Notes: generated by a model from the letters alone, not told the origin. 64,000 nucleotides of DNA from an uncultured Bacteroidia bacterium (GCA_903923905.1 CAIXZH010000004.1:1-64000); one strand, 5' to 3'; shown: positions 26,582 through 36,775, counted from the stretch's first letter. A program made the numbers and translations.

Positions 26582-26608
26582 AAAGGCCGGGAATATGACC
26601 CGGCCTTT
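26582..26608 (-). terminator. Hairpin after the aconitase gene
   Basis: The arms 26582-26591 (AAAGGCCGGG) and 26599-26608 pair perfectly around a 7-base loop, 22 bases past the aconitase stop on the minus strand, with T-rich sequence following. Confidence 0.65.
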
Positions 26609-26629
26609 TCTGAAATATCGGATTTAAAT

Positions 26630-28891
26630 CTATTGGTTATCCTTAATAAAATTCAGGCATGAACCGGCTTTAAACCATTCAATCTGTGCTTCATTATAGG
26701 TGTGCTTAACCATAATATCTTCAGATGATCCATCTGCGTGATGCAAAGTAAGCTGCAATAATTTGCCGGGTTGAAAGGATTCAAGTCCAATAACGTCAAT
26801 AGAATCATCTTCCTGAATCCGTGAATAATCATCTGGATTAGCGAAGGTGAGCGCTAACATTCCCTGTTTTTTAAGGTTTGTTTCGTGAATGCGGGCAAAC
26901 GATCGGGTCAGCACAACCCGGGCTCCCAGATGGCGGGGCTCCATGGCAGCATGCTCGCGTGAGGATCCTTCACCGTAATTTTCGTCCCCAACAATTACTG
27001 ATCCCAAACCCTCTTTTTTATAGGCTCTTGCTGTCGTGGGAACTGCTCCATATTCGCCGGTCAACTGATTTATTACGGAATTTGTTTTCCCGTTGAAATC
27101 GTTAATTGCTCCGATCAGCAGATTTTCTGAAATATTGTCGAGATGGCCACGGTAGGTAAGCCAGGGTCCGGCCATCGAGATATGGTCTGTTGTACATTTT
27201 CCCCGGGCCTTGATCAATAGTTTGAGATTTTTCAGGTCGTGCCCTTCCCATGGAGCAAAAGGCTCCAGTAATTGCAACCTGTCAGACTTAGGGTTTACTG
27301 TGATTACGATACCCTGATGATCGGTTGAAGGAGGTATCAATCCCTGATCCTCCACCGCAAAACCGTGTACAGGCAAATCATTTCCAGTGGGAGGATCCAG
27401 CTTTACTTTTTCACCTTTTTCATTGATCAGAAAATCTGTTTCCGGATTAAAATCGAGGGTACCGGCAATCGCGAAAGCGGTCACAATTTCGGGAGATGCC
27501 ACAAAACCATGTGTTTTCGGATTTCCATCTGTACGTTTGGCGAAGTTCCTGTTAAAGGAGGTCATGATTGAATTCTCGGGCAAATTGGCTGCATTGTGTC
27601 TTGCCCACTGTCCGATACACGGTCCGCAGGCATTGGTCAGTACGATTCCGCCCATCTCCTCAAATGAACTGAGAAAGCCATCCCTTGCAACAGTATAACG
27701 GACAAGTTCAGACCCTGGAGAAATAGTGAATTCTGCTTTAACCTTCAGATTTTTAAGCCTTGCCTGGCGGGCAACTGATGCAGCGCGGCTAATATCTTCG
27801 TAGGAGGAATTGGTGCAGGAACCAATTAATCCGACTTTCATCTCCATCGGCCACCCTTTCTCTTTGGCAACAGTTTTAAATTTCGATAATGGTGTCGCTA
27901 AATCCGGGGTGAATGGTCCGTTTATTTGTGGCTCCAACTCTGAAAGATTAATCTCGATCACCTGGTCAAAGAATTTTTCAGGATTGGCATAAACTTCTTC
28001 ATCGGCCTTCAGATCAGAGGCAATTTTTAAAGCCATTTCGGCAACATCTGCACGGCCGGTTGCTTTGAGATACTCGCTCATGCTCTCATCGAAAGCAAAA
28101 GTGGAGGTAGTGGCTCCAACTTCGGCCCCCATATTACAGATTGTCCCTTTCCCGGTACAGGAGATTGAGGAAGCTCCCGGACCAAAATATTCGATGATGC
28201 AACCGGTTCCCCCTTTTACAGTCAGGATTCCGGCCACTTTCAGAATCACATCTTTTGGGGAGGACCATCCGCTCAGCTTTCCGGTCAGTCGGATCCCGAT
28301 TAATTTCGGGAATTTTAACTCCCAGGGAATTCCAGTCATTACATCAACGGCATCAGCGCCGCCAACACCAATTGCAATCATTCCTAATCCACCTGCATTG
28401 ACCGTATGCGAATCGGTTCCAATCATCATTCCTCCTGGGAAGGCATAATTTTCAAGAACTACCTGGTGGATAATTCCGGCGCCCGGTTTCCAGAATCCAA
28501 TTCCATATTTTTTCGAAACCGAAGAGAGGAAACTGTAAACCTCCTTATTCGTTTCCTCCGCTTTTTTCAGATCTGCTACAGCACCTGTCTGAGCAAGGAT
28601 CAAGTGGTCGCAATGAACTGTTGAAGGGACAGAAACGACACTTTTTCCTGCCTGCATGAATTGAAGCAATGCCATTTGGGCTGTTGCATCCTGCATAGCA
28701 ACACGATCGGGATTGAAATTAACATAAGATATCCCTTTCCCATATGGTTGCCCGGGAAATTCACCCGAGAGATGGGAATACAGAATTTTTTCGGTTAGGG
28801 TAATGGGTCTGCCAATCAGTTTGCGCAATTTTGTAACCCGTTCAGGTATTTGTGAATATACCTTCCGAATCATATCAATGTCATAAGCCAT
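26630..28891 (-). CDS. Aconitate hydratase, mitochondrial-type
   Basis: Interconverts citrate and isocitrate in the TCA cycle with a 4Fe-4S cluster. The 753 residues match mitochondrial-type aconitase (AcnA/Aco2 fold): [14 protein letters not shown] and [20 protein letters not shown], then the cluster cysteines in [10 protein letters not shown] and [10 protein letters not shown], and the C-terminal swivel domain with [15 protein letters not shown]. With malate dehydrogenase at 34.9 kb it supplies two TCA steps from this region, though the genes are not linked. The start [14 protein letters not shown] is typical. Confidence 0.95.
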   Translation of the reverse strand: MAYDIDMIRKVYSQIPERVTKLRKLIGRPITLTEKILYSHLSGEFPGQPYGKGISYVNFNPDRVAMQDATAQMALLQFMQAGKSVVSVPSTVHCDHLILAQTGAVADLKKAEETNKEVYSFLSSVSKKYGIGFWKPGAGIIHQVVLENYAFPGGMMIGTDSHTVNAGGLGMIAIGVGGADAVDVMTGIPWELKFPKLIGIRLTGKLSGWSSPKDVILKVAGILTVKGGTGCIIEYFGPGASSISCTGKGTICNMGAEVGATTSTFAFDESMSEYLKATGRADVAEMALKIASDLKADEEVYANPEKFFDQVIEINLSELEPQINGPFTPDLATPLSKFKTVAKEKGWPMEMKVGLIGSCTNSSYEDISRAASVARQARLKNLKVKAEFTISPGSELVRYTVARDGFLSSFEEMGGIVLTNACGPCIGQWARHNAANLPENSIMTSFNRNFAKRTDGNPKTHGFVASPEIVTAFAIAGTLDFNPETDFLINEKGEKVKLDPPTGNDLPVHGFAVEDQGLIPPSTDHQGIVITVNPKSDRLQLLEPFAPWEGHDLKNLKLLIKARGKCTTDHISMAGPWLTYRGHLDNISENLLIGAINDFNGKTNSVINQLTGEYGAVPTTARAYKKEGLGSVIVGDENYGEGSSREHAAMEPRHLGARVVLTRSFARIHETNLKKQGMLALTFANPDDYSRIQEDDSIDVIGLESFQPGKLLQLTLHHADGSSEDIMVKHTYNEAQIEWFKAGSCLNFIKDNQ

Positions 28892-29040
28892 ACTGTTCTA
28901 TTTTAAGATGATAAATGATTTGCAATGTTAACGATTATTGATGAGAAAAAATATCAAAATTTACTGATCCTATTAACATTTTAATGGATAGATAGTTTAA
29001 ATTAGCAGAATAATTTCTGCAAATCAATCCCAAAATCCGC

Positions 29041-30291
29041 ATGATTTGGATTAAGCCTTTGTTATACGAAAATTTGAGAATTGCCTTTCAGTCCATACGC
29101 GGGAATCTGGTACGTTCTGTTCTGACAATTCTGATTATTGCAGTCGGCATTTCTGCCCTGGTTGGAATTCTAACTGCCATTGATTCTATAAAAAGCTCAA
29201 TCACATCTGAGTTTACCAGGTTAGGTGCCAATACCTTTAGCATTCAAAGCCGGAGTATGAACGTTCAGATTGGCAATAAGCGCTACCGATCGAAAAATTA
29301 CAGTTATATCAGTTATTCCCAGGCGCGTGAGTTTCGTGAGCGGTACACTTTTCCCTCTACGGCTTCTATTTCTGTCAGTGCAACCCAGATTGCAACCGTT
29401 AAATACGAATCTAAAAAGAGTAATCCAAATGTCGCAGTGCGCGGAATTGATGAGAATTTTTTACAGACAGCAGGATACGAACTGGAGTCGGGCAGGGGAC
29501 TTACCTTTCGGGAATCGTTTGAAGGAGATAATGTGGCGCTTCTGGGGGCTGCTTTAGTAAAAAAACTATTTGCAGGAGATATCGATCCCCTGGGGAAAAT
29601 GATAGCGGTTGGCAGCGGAAAATATCAGGTTGTAGGTGTATTAAAAGATAAAGGGAGTGGTTTTGGGGATACCGGAGATCAGGTTGTTCTGGTCCCGTTT
29701 ACCAATGTAAGACAGTATTTTTCGCGGCCCCAGATGAATTTCAGGATCAGTGTGATGCCCAAATCTCCCCAATTACTTGATGCCGCCCTTGGCGAAGCAG
29801 AAGCAGTTTTCCGGAATATAAGAGGGCTCAGTACCCAGGACGAGTCAGATTTTATTTTGGAAAAGAGCGACAACCTGGTGAATATCTTATTGGACAATAT
29901 AAAATATGTAACCCTTGCGGCAACTATCATCGGATTCATCACCCTGCTTGGAGCTGCAATCGGACTGATGAATATTTTACTGGTAACTGTAGCGGAACGA
30001 ACCCGCGAAATTGGCATCCATAAGGCAATGGGAGCTAACTCTCATTCTATCAGGCAACAATTTATGATAGAATCAATTGTTATCGGACAGTTGGGAGGAT
30101 TGTTTGGAATAATTCTGGGTATTCTTGCCGGAAATGGTGTATCCTTGCTGATCGGCAGTTCATTTATAATTCCCTGGCAATGGATGCTTACAGGTGTTGC
30201 ATTATGCCTTTTGGTTAGCCTGGGTTCAGGTGTTCTTCCAGCCATCAAAGCCTCTAAGCTGGATCCGATTGAAGCTTTACGATACGAATAA
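29041..30291 (+). CDS. MacB/FtsX-type ABC transporter permease
   Basis: The 416 residues have the standard layout of a MacB-like permease. The N-terminal transmembrane helix (SVLTILIIAVGISALVGI, about 25-45) is followed by a periplasmic MacB core domain (about 50-270). Three more helices and the FtsX domain complete it (GFITLLGAAIGLMNILLV; EIGIHKAMGANSHSIRQQF; the GVLPAIKASKLDPIEALRYE ending). Such permeases work with a MacB ATPase and often a membrane-fusion protein to export peptides or lipoproteins, but no ATPase gene lies next to it. A 70-residue membrane protein follows after 36 bases. Confidence 0.88.
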   Translation: MIWIKPLLYENLRIAFQSIRGNLVRSVLTILIIAVGISALVGILTAIDSIKSSITSEFTRLGANTFSIQSRSMNVQIGNKRYRSKNYSYISYSQAREFRERYTFPSTASISVSATQIATVKYESKKSNPNVAVRGIDENFLQTAGYELESGRGLTFRESFEGDNVALLGAALVKKLFAGDIDPLGKMIAVGSGKYQVVGVLKDKGSGFGDTGDQVVLVPFTNVRQYFSRPQMNFRISVMPKSPQLLDAALGEAEAVFRNIRGLSTQDESDFILEKSDNLVNILLDNIKYVTLAATIIGFITLLGAAIGLMNILLVTVAERTREIGIHKAMGANSHSIRQQFMIESIVIGQLGGLFGIILGILAGNGVSLLIGSSFIIPWQWMLTGVALCLLVSLGSGVLPAIKASKLDPIEALRYE

Positions 30292-30327
30292 TCTAATGAT
30301 TAGCAATAATATAAACTTTTATTTCCT

Positions 30328-30540
30328 ATGAATAAACTGACAGAAAATTATTTCAGATTGACCGGCTATCTTCAAAAATATTCGTATTTGGTTCTAAGTA
30401 TCGGTCTCATTTCGCTGGGATCCTGGGTGTGTTATTTTCCCTCAGATCTTTCCCGTAAAACGGGAATTGCAGAAATTATAGTTGGGATATTTTTCGGAAT
30501 CTCCTATTTTGTAAGGAAAAGCAAGGCGGGTAGGTTTTGA
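30328..30540 (+). CDS. Small two-helix membrane protein of unknown function
   Basis: A 70-residue protein with two hydrophobic helices (about residues 19-36 and 46-62) separated by a short SDLSRKTG loop and ending in a basic tail. No family is recognised. It lies 36 bases after the ABC permease and may be co-transcribed. Its TGA is one base from the convergent stop of the barrel protein gene, so no terminator fits between them. Confidence 0.55.
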   Translation: MNKLTENYFRLTGYLQKYSYLVLSIGLISLGSWVCYFPSDLSRKTGIAEIIVGIFFGISYFVRKSKAGRF

Positions 30541-30541
30541 A

Positions 30542-31996
30542 CTATAATTTAAGATAAGCTCCGAATTTATAGGCGAAATTCTGAGGCATAGCGCTAAATT
30601 GATAGGGCCCATACCGGTAGTAAACTCCGGCCCCAAATGAGAGGTAACCTATTCTCAGCAGATTATTGATTTCGAATCCCGATTCATAAAAGCCTTTGTG
30701 GTAATCTTTCAAAATGAACTGAGGAGTAAATTGCGGATTTAATTTTCCAAAACCAATATTTTGGGCAAATATTAAAGCAGGTCTTGTTTTGAATTTTTCG
30801 GGGAAGAGCCATGTACTGAAATTGTGCCGGAGATGAATTGCGGTGTAGATTGTTGCCGCGAATTCGTTCAATTGCATGGTGCCAAAGGAGTAGGGTGCTG
30901 CTAAAGTAAAGGTTCCTGCAAAACTTCCATTCCCATTAAAGAGTTCGAAAACCGGACTCTTGGAAGACATAAGTCCTGCCTGGACCATTATTGTTGTAGT
31001 GCCGATACCAATGGGTGGAAGATCAAATTTTCCCTTGAACTCTATTTTCGGATTCCGGTATTCTCCCCCAAATATTGAAAGGCCCTGGATAACAGTTAAA
31101 TAAAATTCAGATTTCGAAGGGGAAATCTCATTAAGCCGACCATCTTCCAATTCAAATTTTATTCCGGGTGAATACCTTAATTTTAAACCTATTCGCGAAA
31201 GTGATACCGGATTAAACGGATGAGCCAACAGGAAAGGGTTATCCAGCGTATTGCTGTTTTCTGACAGATCTCCGAAAAGGTAGGAGTTTAAGGTATTGAA
31301 TAAACGGAATTCCAATCCTGCAGTATATCGCCTTGTCGAAAACATATTAGAAATCAGCAAATTACGATAGCTCTGCGGATTAAGTAGTGAATTGGTTTCC
31401 AGGAATTCAGATCCGCCAAATTCGAGATTCAAATCCTGGTAACTTAGATGAATTCTCAGGTCTGACCGTCCGTAAGGATAGAAATTAATCCATTCTCCCT
31501 GCTGAATTGATCGGTTTTTTAATCCATAGCTAAAGGCTCCACCAATTGAAAAATGATGGGATAACTTCCCATTGGTTTCACCTCCCAACCCTAATTTCAC
31601 CCCTTCAAAAAGATTATAACCAAATAATTTGTTGTAATCAAGGTTGAAGAATCCAATTGGAATCTTCCCCTCTGCCATCAAACGAATTACCTTGAGTTGT
31701 TGCTTTTTCCTGTATGCATTTAATGCACTGTCCGGCCGGAAAAGCAACATGGAATCCAAATGATTAAAGGGTCGGAAACCATAGTTCCTGAATAGTACAC
31801 CCGATCTTTTTAGTGAATCGGTCTGCAATGATATGCTCTCCATTCCTGATCTGATTGTATCTCCTTGAATTACAAAAGAATCAGGGAGGTCTGAGACAGA
31901 TTTAAGGCATTTTGTGGTTATCGCCGGAACAGGACTTTTCAGTAGCAGTATGAATACCAGGACAACCAGACAATACTTCAGATTTATCCAATTCAT
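30542..31996 (-). CDS. Outer-membrane beta-barrel protein, DUF5686-like C-terminal part
   Basis: A 484-residue exported protein. Its signal peptide is CLVVLVFILLLKSPVPA. A short N-terminal region is followed by alternating hydrophobic and polar strands, and it ends in a C-terminal aromatic strand (FAYKFGAYLKL), as expected for an outer-membrane barrel. The LFGYNLFEGVKLGLGGETNG and SIGGAFSYGLKNRS stretches resemble the barrel half of DUF5686 proteins, but the N-terminal carboxypeptidase-like domain of that family is missing. It starts 7 bases after rluB on the same strand, so the two are probably co-transcribed. The function is unknown. Confidence 0.65.
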   Translation of the reverse strand: MNWINLKYCLVVLVFILLLKSPVPAITTKCLKSVSDLPDSFVIQGDTIRSGMESISLQTDSLKRSGVLFRNYGFRPFNHLDSMLLFRPDSALNAYRKKQQLKVIRLMAEGKIPIGFFNLDYNKLFGYNLFEGVKLGLGGETNGKLSHHFSIGGAFSYGLKNRSIQQGEWINFYPYGRSDLRIHLSYQDLNLEFGGSEFLETNSLLNPQSYRNLLISNMFSTRRYTAGLEFRLFNTLNSYLFGDLSENSNTLDNPFLLAHPFNPVSLSRIGLKLRYSPGIKFELEDGRLNEISPSKSEFYLTVIQGLSIFGGEYRNPKIEFKGKFDLPPIGIGTTTIMVQAGLMSSKSPVFELFNGNGSFAGTFTLAAPYSFGTMQLNEFAATIYTAIHLRHNFSTWLFPEKFKTRPALIFAQNIGFGKLNPQFTPQFILKDYHKGFYESGFEINNLLRIGYLSFGAGVYYRYGPYQFSAMPQNFAYKFGAYLKL

Positions 31997-32003
31997 TCAA
32001 CCG

Positions 32004-33158
32004 CTATTTCGAACTCATCTTTAACAGGGATACCTCTTCATCGGTCAGAAAACGCCATCTCCCTCTGGGAAGGTCTTTCTTGGTTAATCCGCAAAAATAG
32101 ACCCTGTCTAGTTTTTCAACTTTGTAGCCAAGGTGCTCGAAAATCCGTCGTACGATTTTATTCTTTCCTGAATGGATCTCTATTCCTACCTGCTTTTTAT
32201 CATCGTCGCTCACGTAGCTTACGGAGTCTGCCGCAACAAAACCATCTTCAAGGGTAACTCCATCGACAATCTCCTGAAGATGGTTCTTGGTAACCTTCTG
32301 ATCTAAATAGACGTGATAAATTTTCTTGCGATTATATTTTGGATGAGTTAATCGTTTGGTCATATCCCCATCGTTGGTAAAAAGTAAGAGTCCGGTTGTA
32401 CTCTTGTCCAAACGCCCGACCGGATAAATTCTTTCAGAACATGCATTTGCAATGAGTTCCATTACTGTTTTGTCGGCATGAGGGTCTTCCAGTGTAGTGA
32501 CATATCCCTTTGGTTTATTGAGCAGAACGTACATTTTTTTCTCTGCGGTGATAATCTTGCCGTTAAAACTCACGGAATCACCGGGCAAAACCTGATGGCC
32601 CATCTCGGAAACAATTTTACCATTGACGGTAACACAACCTGTTGCAATAAAGGTATCTGCCTCGCGACGGGAACAAAGCCCTGCATTAGCAATATAACGG
32701 TTCAAACGCATTGCCCCGGGCTCCTTTTGGGTTGGAGCTGATTTCCCGGGTCTGTGTGTTGAATTAAATTCGTTGTTTAGATTTTGTATCCCCAATCTTC
32801 CGCGCAGTACCTTACCAGTTTTGTTTACAAACTTGTCCGATTCTGCCCCTTCGAATTTTCGTTCGGGTCGTTTCTCGATTACATTTCTGCGGAAAACATC
32901 TGAAGTCCGCTCTTTTCCAAATCGGCCTGTTCCGGTTGCAGATGGTTTTGATCCGGACGCAGTTTTTAAAACTTTAGTCTTTCCGACTCTTTTCCCTGAG
33001 CTAAATTCTCTTGAATCTGACCGGGGTCCGGCTGGTCTTCGGCTTTGATCACCTTGTGCTGAATCCATTTTTTTAACCCGTGGTCTTGTCCCTGGCTCTC
33101 TTTTCTCGACGGTACGCTTATCTTCGCGTTCCTGTCCTCTTCCTCTTCTGATAATCAT
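32004..33158 (-). CDS. 23S rRNA pseudouridine synthase, RluB/RsuA type, with long basic N-terminal extension
   Basis: Residues about 150-195 are an S4 RNA-binding domain (MRLNRYIANAGLCSRREAD). Residues 200-380 are the RsuA/RluB catalytic domain with the GRLDKSTTGLLLFTNDG motif, catalytic Asp near residue 251. The first 145 residues are rich in Arg, Lys, Gly and Ser and probably disordered. They carry no domain but would add RNA affinity, a common trait of Bacteroidota homologues. It modifies a uridine in 23S rRNA helix 89-type sites (RluB) or a related site; the exact target is inferred. It is followed after 7 bases by the barrel gene. Confidence 0.88.
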   Translation of the reverse strand: MIIRRGRGQEREDKRTVEKREPGTRPRVKKMDSAQGDQSRRPAGPRSDSREFSSGKRVGKTKVLKTASGSKPSATGTGRFGKERTSDVFRRNVIEKRPERKFEGAESDKFVNKTGKVLRGRLGIQNLNNEFNSTHRPGKSAPTQKEPGAMRLNRYIANAGLCSRREADTFIATGCVTVNGKIVSEMGHQVLPGDSVSFNGKIITAEKKMYVLLNKPKGYVTTLEDPHADKTVMELIANACSERIYPVGRLDKSTTGLLLFTNDGDMTKRLTHPKYNRKKIYHVYLDQKVTKNHLQEIVDGVTLEDGFVAADSVSYVSDDDKKQVGIEIHSGKNKIVRRIFEHLGYKVEKLDRVYFCGLTKKDLPRGRWRFLTDEEVSLLKMSSK

Positions 33159-33250
33159 TTCTTAATTCTCTGACTTATTATTATTTCGGGGGCAAATGTC
33201 GGAAAAAAAACGCAAAAATGAACTTAAATTTCATCGAAACGGAATAATCC

Positions 33251-33281
33251 TTTGAATAATTAACCCAATTTAACAACTTTG
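33251..33281 (+). promoter_or_regulatory. Promoter of glmM
   Basis: TTTG at 33251-33254 and CAACTTTG at 33274-33281 are 19 bases apart, matching the Bacteroidota pattern TTTG-N19-21-TAnnTTTG with one mismatch. The ATG follows 30 bases later. Confidence 0.5.
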
Positions 33282-33311
33282 CGGGTTAATAATCTAACAG
33301 AGGTTTAAAAT

Positions 33312-34703
33312 ATGGCACTTATAAAATCAATTTCGGGTATACGCGGAACCATAGGTGGTTTGGCGGGTGAGGGTCTGAGTCCGCTGGATCTGGTCAAATT
33401 CACAGCGGCTTACCTTACATGGGTGAAGGAGGGGAGAGTTGCGACCGGAAAGTTAAGAATCGTGGTTGGCCGTGATTCGCGCATCTCCGGAGAAATGGTC
33501 AATTCACTGGTTACCGGAACGTTGATGGGCATGGGAGCAGACGTTGTAAACCTCGGACTTGCTTCGACACCAACTACCGAACTCGCTGTTGTAGCTGAAA
33601 AGGCAGATGGCGGTATTATTCTTACTGCAAGTCACAATCCAAAGCAATGGAATGCATTGAAATTGCTCAATGAAAAAGGGGAGTTTCTCAATGATGCTGA
33701 AGGTAAAACGGTTCTTCAAATTGCAGCAGATGAACGTTTTGTTTTCGCTCAGGTTGACGATCTGGGACATGAATCCTTTAACGATTATACTGATTATCAT
33801 ATTCGGCATGTATTAGGTCTGGCACTTGTCAATGTTGAAGCGATCAAAAAAAGAAATTTCAGAGTCGCAGTCGATGCGGTTAATTCGGTGGGAGGAATCA
33901 TAGTACCCAGGCTGTTAAAAGCCTTGGGAGTCGCTGAAGTTGTTGAGATTAATTGTACCGCTGACGGATATTTTGCGCATAATCCGGAGCCTGTACCTGA
34001 GAACCTTAGGGAGACTTCAGCAATAGTAACCCAGTCAAACGTTGATGTCTGTTTCGTAGTTGATCCTGATGTTGACAGGTTAGCCATTATTAATGAGGAT
34101 GGTACCATGTTTAATGAGGAATACACCCTTGTCGCAGTTGCAGATTATGTATTGAAACATACCAGCGGGAATACCGTATCCAACCTTTCATCTTCGAGGG
34201 CTTTGCGTGATATTACGGAGCTCCATGGTGGTAGCTATACAGCATCTGCTGTTGGAGAAGTTAATGTGACCAACACAATGAAGGCAACAAATGCAGTGAT
34301 TGGAGGTGAAGGGAATGGTGGTGTGATTTATCCGGCTAGCCATTACGGCCGGGATTCCATGGTTGGTATCGGGCTCTTCCTCTCTCAACTGGCTACGACT
34401 GGACTTAAATGTTCCGGGCTTCGAGCCACCTATCCAGATTACACAATTTCAAAAAATAAAATTGAACTGACTCCTGAGATCGATGTGGATAATATCCTCC
34501 TGCGGATTAAGCAAAAATATAGTCATGAAAAGGTCAATGATATCGATGGAGTCAAGATTGATTTTGACAAGGAATGGGTCCATTTACGCAAATCAAACAC
34601 AGAACCGATCATCAGGATCTATTCTGAAAGCAGAACTGCGGAGAGGGCTAATTCACTGGCACAGGAGATAATTGCCCAGATTCGCCGGATTGCCGGAATA
34701 TAG
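33312..34703 (+). CDS. glmM: Phosphoglucosamine mutase (phosphohexomutase family)
   Basis: The 463 residues match the alpha-D-phosphohexomutase family. The catalytic phosphoserine loop TASHNPKQWNALK lies near residue 104, the metal-binding loop DPDVDRLAI near 255, the sugar-binding GEGNGGVIYP near 335, and the phosphate-binding tail RKSNTEPIIRIYSE at the end. GlmM converts glucosamine-6-phosphate to glucosamine-1-phosphate for peptidoglycan and LPS synthesis. A phosphomannomutase activity cannot be excluded by eye, but Bacteroidota proteins of this type are usually assigned as GlmM. It is a monocistronic unit with its own promoter. Confidence 0.85.
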   Translation: MALIKSISGIRGTIGGLAGEGLSPLDLVKFTAAYLTWVKEGRVATGKLRIVVGRDSRISGEMVNSLVTGTLMGMGADVVNLGLASTPTTELAVVAEKADGGIILTASHNPKQWNALKLLNEKGEFLNDAEGKTVLQIAADERFVFAQVDDLGHESFNDYTDYHIRHVLGLALVNVEAIKKRNFRVAVDAVNSVGGIIVPRLLKALGVAEVVEINCTADGYFAHNPEPVPENLRETSAIVTQSNVDVCFVVDPDVDRLAIINEDGTMFNEEYTLVAVADYVLKHTSGNTVSNLSSSRALRDITELHGGSYTASAVGEVNVTNTMKATNAVIGGEGNGGVIYPASHYGRDSMVGIGLFLSQLATTGLKCSGLRATYPDYTISKNKIELTPEIDVDNILLRIKQKYSHEKVNDIDGVKIDFDKEWVHLRKSNTEPIIRIYSESRTAERANSLAQEIIAQIRRIAGI

Positions 34704-34854
34704 CCGAAATGGGATTTAGATTCATCCGGTCAATCCCTTCGCAAACATTCTTAAAATGGAATGAGAAGATTTCTAGGATTTTGGGTTAAAGTCGTGAAAG
34801 GAGAATTAAGTACTCATTAAAAATGTTAAGTATTTGTTAAGTGTGATGAATCTC

Positions 34855-34885
34855 TTTTTAAATCGTTTCAAACAACCTAAATTTG
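34855..34885 (+). promoter_or_regulatory. Promoter of mdh
   Basis: TAAATTTG at 34878-34885 is a full -7 match, with TTTT at 34855-34858 (one mismatch to TTTG) 19 bases upstream. The ATG lies 53 bases beyond the box. Confidence 0.5.
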
Positions 34886-34938
34886 CATCGGTTTTTTAAC
34901 AGTAATAGTTTTTAATCAGAATAAATAATTCGATTTTT

Positions 34939-35874
34939 ATGAAAGTTACAGTTGTAGGAGCAGGAAATGTTGGATCAACGTGTGCCGACACATTGGCATA
35001 TCGCGAAGTGGTAAATGAGGTGATTTTATTGGATATCAAAGAGGGTATTGCTGAAGGCAAGGCTCTGGATATCTGGCAAAAAGCCCCGATTATTGGTTAT
35101 GATACCCGGACAGTAGGGGTGACCAATGATTATTCCCGGACTGCAGGTTCTGATGTAGTTGTAATTACCTCCGGGTTACCGCGTAAGCCGGGAATGAGCC
35201 GCGATGATTTGATTCAGATCAATGCTGGTATTGTTAAATCTGTAACTGAAAATATTGTTAAATATTCACCGGATGCGATTATTATCATCGTTTCCAATCC
35301 CCTGGATGTTATGACTTATCAGGCACATCTTGCTTCAGGATTGCCGCGCACCAGGGTTATGGGTATGGCCGGAATTCTGGATACTGCCCGTTATCGTTCC
35401 TTCCTTTCTGAGGCACTCGATATTTCGCAGAAAGAGATCCAGGCGATGCTTTTAGGCGGGCATGGCGACACCATGGTTCCGTTAACCCGTTATACCACTG
35501 TGGGAGGTATTCCTATCACAGAATTGCTCGGAAAGGAACAGTTGAATGCTATCGTTGAACGGACCAAGGCAGGTGGCGGAGAATTGGTGAAACTGATCGG
35601 AACTTCGGCCTGGCATGCTCCAGGCGCTGCTGCTGCTCAAATGGTGGAAGCCATCATCAAGGATCAGCGCAGAATCTTCCCGGTTTGTATCCAACTTCAG
35701 GGTGAATATGGTATCGATAATTGCTACCTGGGAGTTCCTGTTGTTTTGGGTAAAGACGGTATCGAAAAGATTGTCGAACTTCATTTGAACCAGGAAGAGA
35801 TGCAAATGATGAGAACCAGCGAAGGTCATGTCCGCGAGGTGATGAACGTACTTGATGACTTAAATCGTAAATAA
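34939..35874 (+). CDS. mdh: Malate dehydrogenase
   Basis: NAD-dependent oxidation of malate to oxaloacetate in the TCA cycle. The 311 residues belong to the LDH-like (MDH type 3) group. The Rossmann motif is GAGNVGSTCAD. The substrate-binding arginines lie in LPRKPGMSRDD, followed by SNPLDVMTYQ. The GGHGDTMVPL loop holds the catalytic His, and the GGGELVKL and GEYGIDN segments also fit. The length is typical. A clear promoter precedes it and a hairpin follows. Confidence 0.95.
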   Translation: MKVTVVGAGNVGSTCADTLAYREVVNEVILLDIKEGIAEGKALDIWQKAPIIGYDTRTVGVTNDYSRTAGSDVVVITSGLPRKPGMSRDDLIQINAGIVKSVTENIVKYSPDAIIIIVSNPLDVMTYQAHLASGLPRTRVMGMAGILDTARYRSFLSEALDISQKEIQAMLLGGHGDTMVPLTRYTTVGGIPITELLGKEQLNAIVERTKAGGGELVKLIGTSAWHAPGAAAAQMVEAIIKDQRRIFPVCIQLQGEYGIDNCYLGVPVVLGKDGIEKIVELHLNQEEMQMMRTSEGHVREVMNVLDDLNRK

Positions 35875-35895
35875 TATTGCTTTTATAATACATGG

Positions 35896-35918
35896 AAAGG
35901 GGCTTTTTGACCCCTTTT
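35896..35918 (+). terminator. Hairpin after mdh
   Basis: AAAGGGG (35896-35902) pairs with CCCCTTT (35911-35917), followed by T-rich sequence. It lies 22 bases after the mdh stop. Confidence 0.6.
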
Positions 35919-35939
35919 CTTGTATATTAACTTGATGTG

Positions 35940-36359
35940 ATGCAAGAAATTTGTTTTCAAATTGTTGAACTTGAGGAAAGTACTTATCATCCCATCATCA
36001 GGGCTGAATTCCAGGGGCTGGAGGACCATTGGTGGATTGTCGATACAGGTGCATCAAAAAGTGTTTTTGATGAGATGTTAAAAGATTATTACACTGCAGA
36101 CGGTGAAGACTCAATAATGGCCACCGGACTGGGTAAGGAGATGGTTGAAACAAATTCCGGAACTATCGCTGCATTTCAATTAGGTGAAATTAACTTTGGG
36201 ACTCTCAAAGTGGCTTTGGTTAATTTCATGCATATTAACACTGAATATGCTAAATTCTCAGATAAAAGGATTGTAGGATTGATCGGGTGTGATTTCCTTT
36301 ACAGTCATAAAGCAATCCTGGATTTTGATAAAAAAGTGGTTTCTCTGGTTGCCAGCTAA
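35940..36359 (+). CDS. Retropepsin-like aspartic protease
   Basis: A 139-residue single-domain protein with the active-site motif WWIVDTGASKSVFD (Asp near residue 35) of clan AA retropepsin-like proteases, followed by the expected beta strands. IVGLIGCDFLYSHKAILDF supplies the second psi-loop and the closing GxDFL motif typical of bacterial members. There is no signal peptide, so it would act in the cytoplasm, probably as a dimer like retroviral proteases. ATG 35940 is preferred to the GTG one codon earlier. The substrate is unknown. It follows the mdh terminator by 22 bases and may have its own promoter. Confidence 0.75.
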   Translation: MQEICFQIVELEESTYHPIIRAEFQGLEDHWWIVDTGASKSVFDEMLKDYYTADGEDSIMATGLGKEMVETNSGTIAAFQLGEINFGTLKVALVNFMHINTEYAKFSDKRIVGLIGCDFLYSHKAILDFDKKVVSLVAS

Positions 36360-36775
36360 TTTTTTGGATACTCCCGAAGATTCACATGAATTTCTATCCA
36401 GGTGATCTGCTTCTTTTTAGTCCAACCGTCTGAGGCGGATGGTTGGTGTTTCGTTGCTGCGATCTCTCCTGTTTTGAAAGCAGCAGGTTTATTTTCGGGT
36501 ATAAACCTTCCAAACGGATATTCGCTTCCCTAGAATATCTGTTTTTAACAAATTATATATATGATAATCAATATTTTAATTCGCTTATTAGTGAGGTCGT
36601 CCTAATATCCTAAAACTGTGAACTAAATCATAAATTTTTAATAAAAAAAAGTAATATCAAGATGATAAATATGATATATTTTGCTTATATTTAATGCATA
36701 AAACAAGATCATCGTTGATATTACGCTATTTGTCCTGAATTTTATTAGTGAAAAGATTTTTTAAATTTTATCCTA
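36360..36775. other. Intergenic region before the first tonB gene
   Basis: 416 bases without a gene. A stem of 9 pairs with one G-T wobble (36422-36430 with 36438-36446, CCAACCGTC/GATGGTTGG) may terminate the protease transcript. The second half (36540-36770) is very AT-rich and should hold the tonB promoter; no full TAnnTTTG match is seen. Confidence 0.4.
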
